A program made the translations under genes and the position numbers. The notes under the pieces are model-generated. The model was not told the DNA's origin, ran no database searches, and worked only from the letters and a program-made list of their open reading frames with translations. From assembly GCF_003574655.1 (NCBI RefSeq), contig NZ_QNUM01000007.1, positions 62,001-126,000 of the forward strand: a stretch of DNA of 64,000 nt. Reading direction: 5' to 3'. Within the stretch, counting starts at the first letter, position 1. Every line of letters starts with the position of its first letter. This stretch comes from Cohaesibacter haloalkalitolerans (GTDB lineage: Bacteria; Pseudomonadota; Alphaproteobacteria; Rhizobiales; Cohaesibacteraceae). Below are positions 60,743 to 64,000 of the stretch, one piece after another.

Positions 60743-61109
60743 GGGTCTGTTTCTTTTCATCAAACAAGGAAGGGCCGGGCCTGCCTTGCAAAAACGGCAG
60801 TCGGGCCAACCGGTAAAGATCGAGGGGGACATTAGACAACTGTTGCAGGATAGAAAAGGGTCAGAGCGGGCAAGTTTGTGCTGTTTAAGGTGTTTTTCCG
60901 TGAAAAATTCGTAATTCCGGCTTTTGTTGCCTGCCGACTGTGATTTGCTGCGAACTGAACGCCCCGGCACGGGGGCCAGCGACATTCGGATGCACTTTGA
61001 TACAGGGAATGCGTTGACTTGCCATCCTTGCAAAGGTAGCCAAGCTGAAGCGCACGCAGATGTATCCCACGGGAGCCAAGCGTCAGGCAAAGCAGGACAG
61101 GAAGAAGTA
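60743..61109. other. divergent spacer between purU and the flavoprotein gene
   Basis: 367 bp with no gene. It must hold both promoters; TTGACT at 61015 is a possible -35 for the flavoprotein gene, without a clear -10. I see no glycine-riboswitch-like tandem structure ahead of purU. Confidence 0.35.
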
Positions 61110-62363
61110 ATGAGCAAGACAAAGAGCGTCGTCGTCGTGGGAGCCGGACAGGCCGGAGCCACTCTGGTGCAGAGACTGCGTGAGCTGGGATACGATGGCG
61201 CGTTGACCCTGATCGGCGCAGAGCCTTATCTACCCTATCAGCGCCCGCCCCTCTCCAAGGCCTACCTGCTGGGTAGCATGGATCTGGAAGGCCTGACCTT
61301 GCGTCCGCAGAGTTTTTATGACGACCAGAACATCCAGCTGTTGCTCGGCAAGCCGGTCACCGCCATTGACAGGGACAATCAGACCGTGACCTTGGGCGAC
61401 GAGATCATCGCCTATGACCATCTCGTGCTGGCCACCGGAGGCGATGCCGCCAGCTTGCCTGCAGAGCAAGGCGGTGCGCTTGAGGGCCTCTATTCCATTC
61501 GCGGCATCGCCGATATCAACCGGCTGGAACCGCAGATCATCGCCGGGCGGAAGGTGCTGATCGTTGGCGGCGGGTACATCGGGTTGGAAGCGGCTGCCGT
61601 CTGCGCCAAGCGCGGCCTTGATGTCACGCTCGTGGTTGCCTCCGAGCGTGTCCTGCGGCGGGTTGCTGCTCCCGAAACATCGGACTATTTCCGTGCCCTG
61701 CACAAGGGACACGGGGTACGCGTCATAGAGGGAGCCGGTTCGGTTGCTCTGATCGGGGATACCGAAGAGGGTCGATCCGGACAAGTCTGCGGCGCGACAC
61801 TCGGCAACGGCCTGTCGCTTGAGGCTGATTTCGTCATCATCGGCATCGGCCTTACGCCATCGGTCACTTTGGCGGAGATGGCAGGATTGACGCTGGATAA
61901 CGGCATCTGGACCGATGAACACGGCCGCACTTCCGATGCCCATGTCTGGGCTGCTGGCGACTGCACGAGCTTTCCCTATCGTGGCGGGCGCATCCGGCTT
62001 GAAAGCGTCGGCAATGCCATCGATCAGGCCAAGGCAGTGGCAACCAATATCGTCGCCAGTCTCAACGGCGAAGAGCTGACACCCTATATCGCCAAACCGT
62101 GGTTCTGGTCGGATCAGTATGATGTAAAATTCCAGATCGCAGGCCTCAACACCGGCTATGACCATGTGGTCATTCGGGATGGAGGAGACGGCGCCGTTTC
62201 CCATTGGTACTACCGTGGCGACGAACTGCTGGCGGTCGACGCGATGAACGACGGCCGCGCCTATATGGTCGGCAAGCGACTCATAGAAGCGGGCAAGAGC
62301 GCCGACCCGGCCATCATCACCGACCCCTCGGTCGATCTCAAAGTCTTGATGAAGCGGGGATAA
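61110..62363 (+). CDS. FAD-dependent NAD(P)H:ferredoxin/rubredoxin reductase-like flavoprotein
   Basis: Transfers electrons from NAD(P)H to a small iron-sulfur protein. From the ATG at 61110 (GGAAGAAG upstream) it has 417 residues: FAD motif VVVVGAGQAGATLVQRLRE (7-25), YLPYQRPPLSKAYLLG, NAD motif VLIVGGGYIGLEAAA (about 147-161), and the second FAD motif VWAAGDCTSFPY (about 281-292). It closely follows the rhodocoxin/putidaredoxin-reductase pattern, including the C-terminal PWFWSDQYDVKFQIAG. No ferredoxin or P450 gene is adjacent, so the partner is unknown. It converges with guanine deaminase, with 9 bp between stops. Confidence 0.92.
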   Translation: MSKTKSVVVVGAGQAGATLVQRLRELGYDGALTLIGAEPYLPYQRPPLSKAYLLGSMDLEGLTLRPQSFYDDQNIQLLLGKPVTAIDRDNQTVTLGDEIIAYDHLVLATGGDAASLPAEQGGALEGLYSIRGIADINRLEPQIIAGRKVLIVGGGYIGLEAAAVCAKRGLDVTLVVASERVLRRVAAPETSDYFRALHKGHGVRVIEGAGSVALIGDTEEGRSGQVCGATLGNGLSLEADFVIIGIGLTPSVTLAEMAGLTLDNGIWTDEHGRTSDAHVWAAGDCTSFPYRGGRIRLESVGNAIDQAKAVATNIVASLNGEELTPYIAKPWFWSDQYDVKFQIAGLNTGYDHVVIRDGGDGAVSHWYYRGDELLAVDAMNDGRAYMVGKRLIEAGKSADPAIITDPSVDLKVLMKRG

Positions 62364-62372
62364 TGTCTGCAC

Positions 62373-63677
62373 TTAGTCCTTTTTCTTCATCGGCTCTCCG
62401 GCGACGTAGGTCTCAGCGACCGAGCGGTCATCAGCCATGATCTGCAGGATGAAGAGTTCTTCGGAGAGGCTCTTGCAGGTTTCCATACGCAGGGCCATGG
62501 CGGAGGTGGCGCGGCTGTCGAGCACCACGATGTCTGCTTCCGATCCCTCGTCGAGCGTACCGATCCGGTCTTCCAGACCAAGGGCGATGGCATTACCAAG
62601 GGTCGCCCAGTAGAAGGCCCGCAAGGGGTGCATCTTGGTGCCGTCGCGGGTGGCAAGCGCCTTGTAGCCCTCGTGCAGGGTGCGCAGCATGGAATAGGAC
62701 GTACCGCCGCCGATGTCGGTTGCAATGGCGCTTTTGGCGCCGCGTGCCCGTAGCCCCTCGTAATCGAACAGACCTGAGCCGAGGAAGAGGTTCGACGTCG
62801 GGCAAAAGACCGGCCGGGCCTCCGTCTCAATCAGCATGTCAACTTCCCTTGGCTGCATGTGGATGCAATGGCCGAGCAGCGTGTTGGCCCTCAGCAGGCC
62901 ATAGCGCTCGTAGATGCCAAGATAGTCCGGCGCGTCCGGATAGAGCGCCATGGTCTCAGCGATCTCGTCATGGTTTTCATCGAGATGGGTCTGGATGAAG
63001 CAGTCCGGATGTTCTGTGGCAAGCACCCGGGCGGTGTCCATCTGTTCGGGCGTCGAGGTAATGGCAAAGCGCGGCGTGATGGCGTAATGCGCCCTGCCCT
63101 TGCCATGCCAGCTAGCGATCAGCGCCTTGCTGTCGTCATAGCCGGACTGGGGGGTGTCGCGCACGCCTTCGGGGGCGTTGCGGTCCATCAGCACCTTGCC
63201 GCCGATGACGCGCATGTTGCGGCGGGCCGCTTCCGTGAAGTAGGCAACCGCGGAGGTCTTGTGCGACGAGCAATAGGCAACCGTGGTGGTGGTACCGTTG
63301 GCAATGACCTCGTCAAAGAAGCGCACGGCCATGGCTGCACAATGCCCTGCATCCGCGTAGAGCGCCTCGGCCGGGAAGGTATAGTTCTCCAGCCAGTCGA
63401 GCAATTGAGCGCCCCAACTGGCGACCACCTGCACTTGCGGGAAATGCAGGTGGGTGTCGATGAAGCCCGGCACCAGCAGATGGGGACGATGATCAATGGT
63501 CTTTGTGCCTTCTGCCGCCTTGGACTGCACGTCGCTGAAAGTGCCCCGCGCCTTGATCAGGCCGCCGTCCAGCAGCAGCGCGCCATCCTCGATATAGAGA
63601 TGGGCGGTTTTATCCGCAGGGGTTTGCGGTTCGCCATGAAAGGTCAGCAGTCTTCCGCGCAGGATCGTTTCGGCCAT
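62373..63677 (-). CDS. guaD: guanine deaminase
   Basis: Zinc amidohydrolase converting guanine to xanthine in purine salvage or catabolism. The 434 residues match the GuaD family: metal ligands in PGFIDTHLHFPQ (about 70-81), the following WLENYTFPAE block typical of guanine deaminase, QTHLDENHDEI (about 226-236), HCIHM and the final Asp in ATDIGGGTSYSML. AGGAC lies upstream of the ATG. No xanthine dehydrogenase or purine permease is visible, though the window ends 323 bp upstream. The call over chlorohydrolases is well supported. Confidence 0.94.
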   Translation of the reverse strand: MAETILRGRLLTFHGEPQTPADKTAHLYIEDGALLLDGGLIKARGTFSDVQSKAAEGTKTIDHRPHLLVPGFIDTHLHFPQVQVVASWGAQLLDWLENYTFPAEALYADAGHCAAMAVRFFDEVIANGTTTTVAYCSSHKTSAVAYFTEAARRNMRVIGGKVLMDRNAPEGVRDTPQSGYDDSKALIASWHGKGRAHYAITPRFAITSTPEQMDTARVLATEHPDCFIQTHLDENHDEIAETMALYPDAPDYLGIYERYGLLRANTLLGHCIHMQPREVDMLIETEARPVFCPTSNLFLGSGLFDYEGLRARGAKSAIATDIGGGTSYSMLRTLHEGYKALATRDGTKMHPLRAFYWATLGNAIALGLEDRIGTLDEGSEADIVVLDSRATSAMALRMETCKSLSEELFILQIMADDRSVAETYVAGEPMKKKD

Positions 63678-64000
63678 TGTTTGTCCTATAGTCGTCTATG
63701 ACAGCGGCTGCGCCAAGGGTAGCATATCGGCAGCGCCGCACACTATGCCCCATTGCCCCCGGTGAGGCCAGCCCCAATCTATGAGCAATTTCAATCTGCC
63801 ATTGTTGCGGGTGAGGCCCTTGGGCTGCCGTTTGGTTTTGCTCAAGTTTTGACAATACCACCTTAGTACCACCTGACCAGTAAATGTGACAGGCATCCCA
63901 TTTATCCCAAAAAGCCTCTATAATCCGTAAGGCCAATTGAAATTGGCTCTTATTGGTCTTCTACTCGTTTACGTTGAGTTGGCTTATCTCAAGACTCATC
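63678..64000. promoter_or_regulatory. guaD upstream region with a tandem repeat
   Basis: No gene recognised up to the window edge. TACCACCT occurs twice, at 63856-63863 and 63867-63874, an 11-bp period equal to one helix turn, about 180 bp upstream of guaD. No purine-riboswitch core is seen. Confidence 0.35.

Noticed and set aside
60743-61162. N-terminal extension of the PurU frame (140 residues)
   Set aside because: It overlaps the divergent flavoprotein gene; family length and the ACT domain place the start at 60742.
63610-63936. 108-residue minus-strand frame at the guaD 5' end
   Set aside because: It overlaps the guaD start in another frame, with no domain and no ribosome site.
63678-64000. 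Purine riboswitch ahead of guaD
   Set aside because: The conserved loop and junction bases of the purine aptamer are not present on the minus strand.

Overview
The window reads as chromosomal DNA of a facultatively anaerobic alphaproteobacterium, most likely a marine member of the Hyphomicrobiales. This is inference from gene content (full-length AdhE, PflB/PflA, pyruvate carboxylase, a tripartite tricarboxylate transporter, UgpBAEC with an inserted phosphodiesterase, ROS/quinone-defence enzymes), the moderately high GC of the genes and the AT-rich spacers. A Cohaesibacter-like organism would fit, but no rRNA or marker gene is present to test it. I see no tRNA, rRNA, CRISPR array, transposase or phage gene.

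Layout. 1-3.6 kb (minus): a TctCBA solute transporter. 3.6-9.6 kb (minus): a glycerol-3-phosphate operon, ugpB-ugpA-ugpE-phosphodiesterase-ugpC, followed by an RpiR-type regulator. 9.9 kb: a small Cys-rich membrane protein. 10.5-17.5 kb: an AraC regulator divergent from a pectin-oligomer operon made of two permeases, an ATPase, a GH28 polygalacturonase-like enzyme and a GH105-type unsaturated galacturonyl hydrolase. The operon has a strongly structured leader and no substrate-binding-protein gene. 17.9-20.6 kb (minus): adhE. 21-23.5 kb (minus): a GH2 beta-mannosidase. 24 kb (minus): an unrecognised 51-residue gene. 24.3-28.9 kb: a BisC-type molybdoenzyme, SelO and a GntR/FCD regulator. 29.4-32.1 kb (plus): pirin, WrbA and glutathionyl-hydroquinone reductase, a likely quinone/electrophile-stress group. 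32.2-37.2 kb: a LacI regulator, a DMT exporter, a tandem universal stress protein and an iron alcohol dehydrogenase. 37.2-41.5 kb (plus): a long AT-rich control region, pflB, an intercistronic hairpin, pflA and a strong terminator. 41.6-44.8 kb: a Gfo/Idh/MocA oxidoreductase, a TDT-family carrier and a cytochrome b561. 44.9-49.1 kb (minus): pyc and a hot-dog thioesterase. 49.2-58.7 kb: a periplasmic Sel1-repeat protein divergent from a bacterial alpha-2-macroglobulin and pbpC. 58.7-63.7 kb: a TetR regulator with its operator, purU, a ferredoxin-reductase-like flavoprotein and guanine deaminase.

How the genes work together. PflB/PflA, AdhE and the second iron alcohol dehydrogenase give pyruvate to formate, acetyl-CoA and ethanol under oxygen limitation. 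Pyc refills oxaloacetate. Ugp, Tct, the pectin transporter and beta-mannosidase feed in glycerophosphodiester, carboxylate and plant or algal polysaccharide carbon. Pirin, WrbA and the hydroquinone reductase protect against quinones. Alpha-2-macroglobulin with PbpC is the known periplasmic protease-trap and wall-repair pair.

Most unusual points: (1) an identical 16-bp near-palindrome lies upstream of pflB and upstream of the 51-residue gene, with a weaker relative upstream of adhE; (2) the pectin ABC transporter lacks a binding protein but has a three-hairpin leader; (3) a nested multibranch inverted repeat precedes cytochrome b561; (4) a perfect 13-bp hairpin with direct repeats sits in a gene-free stretch between tetR and purU.
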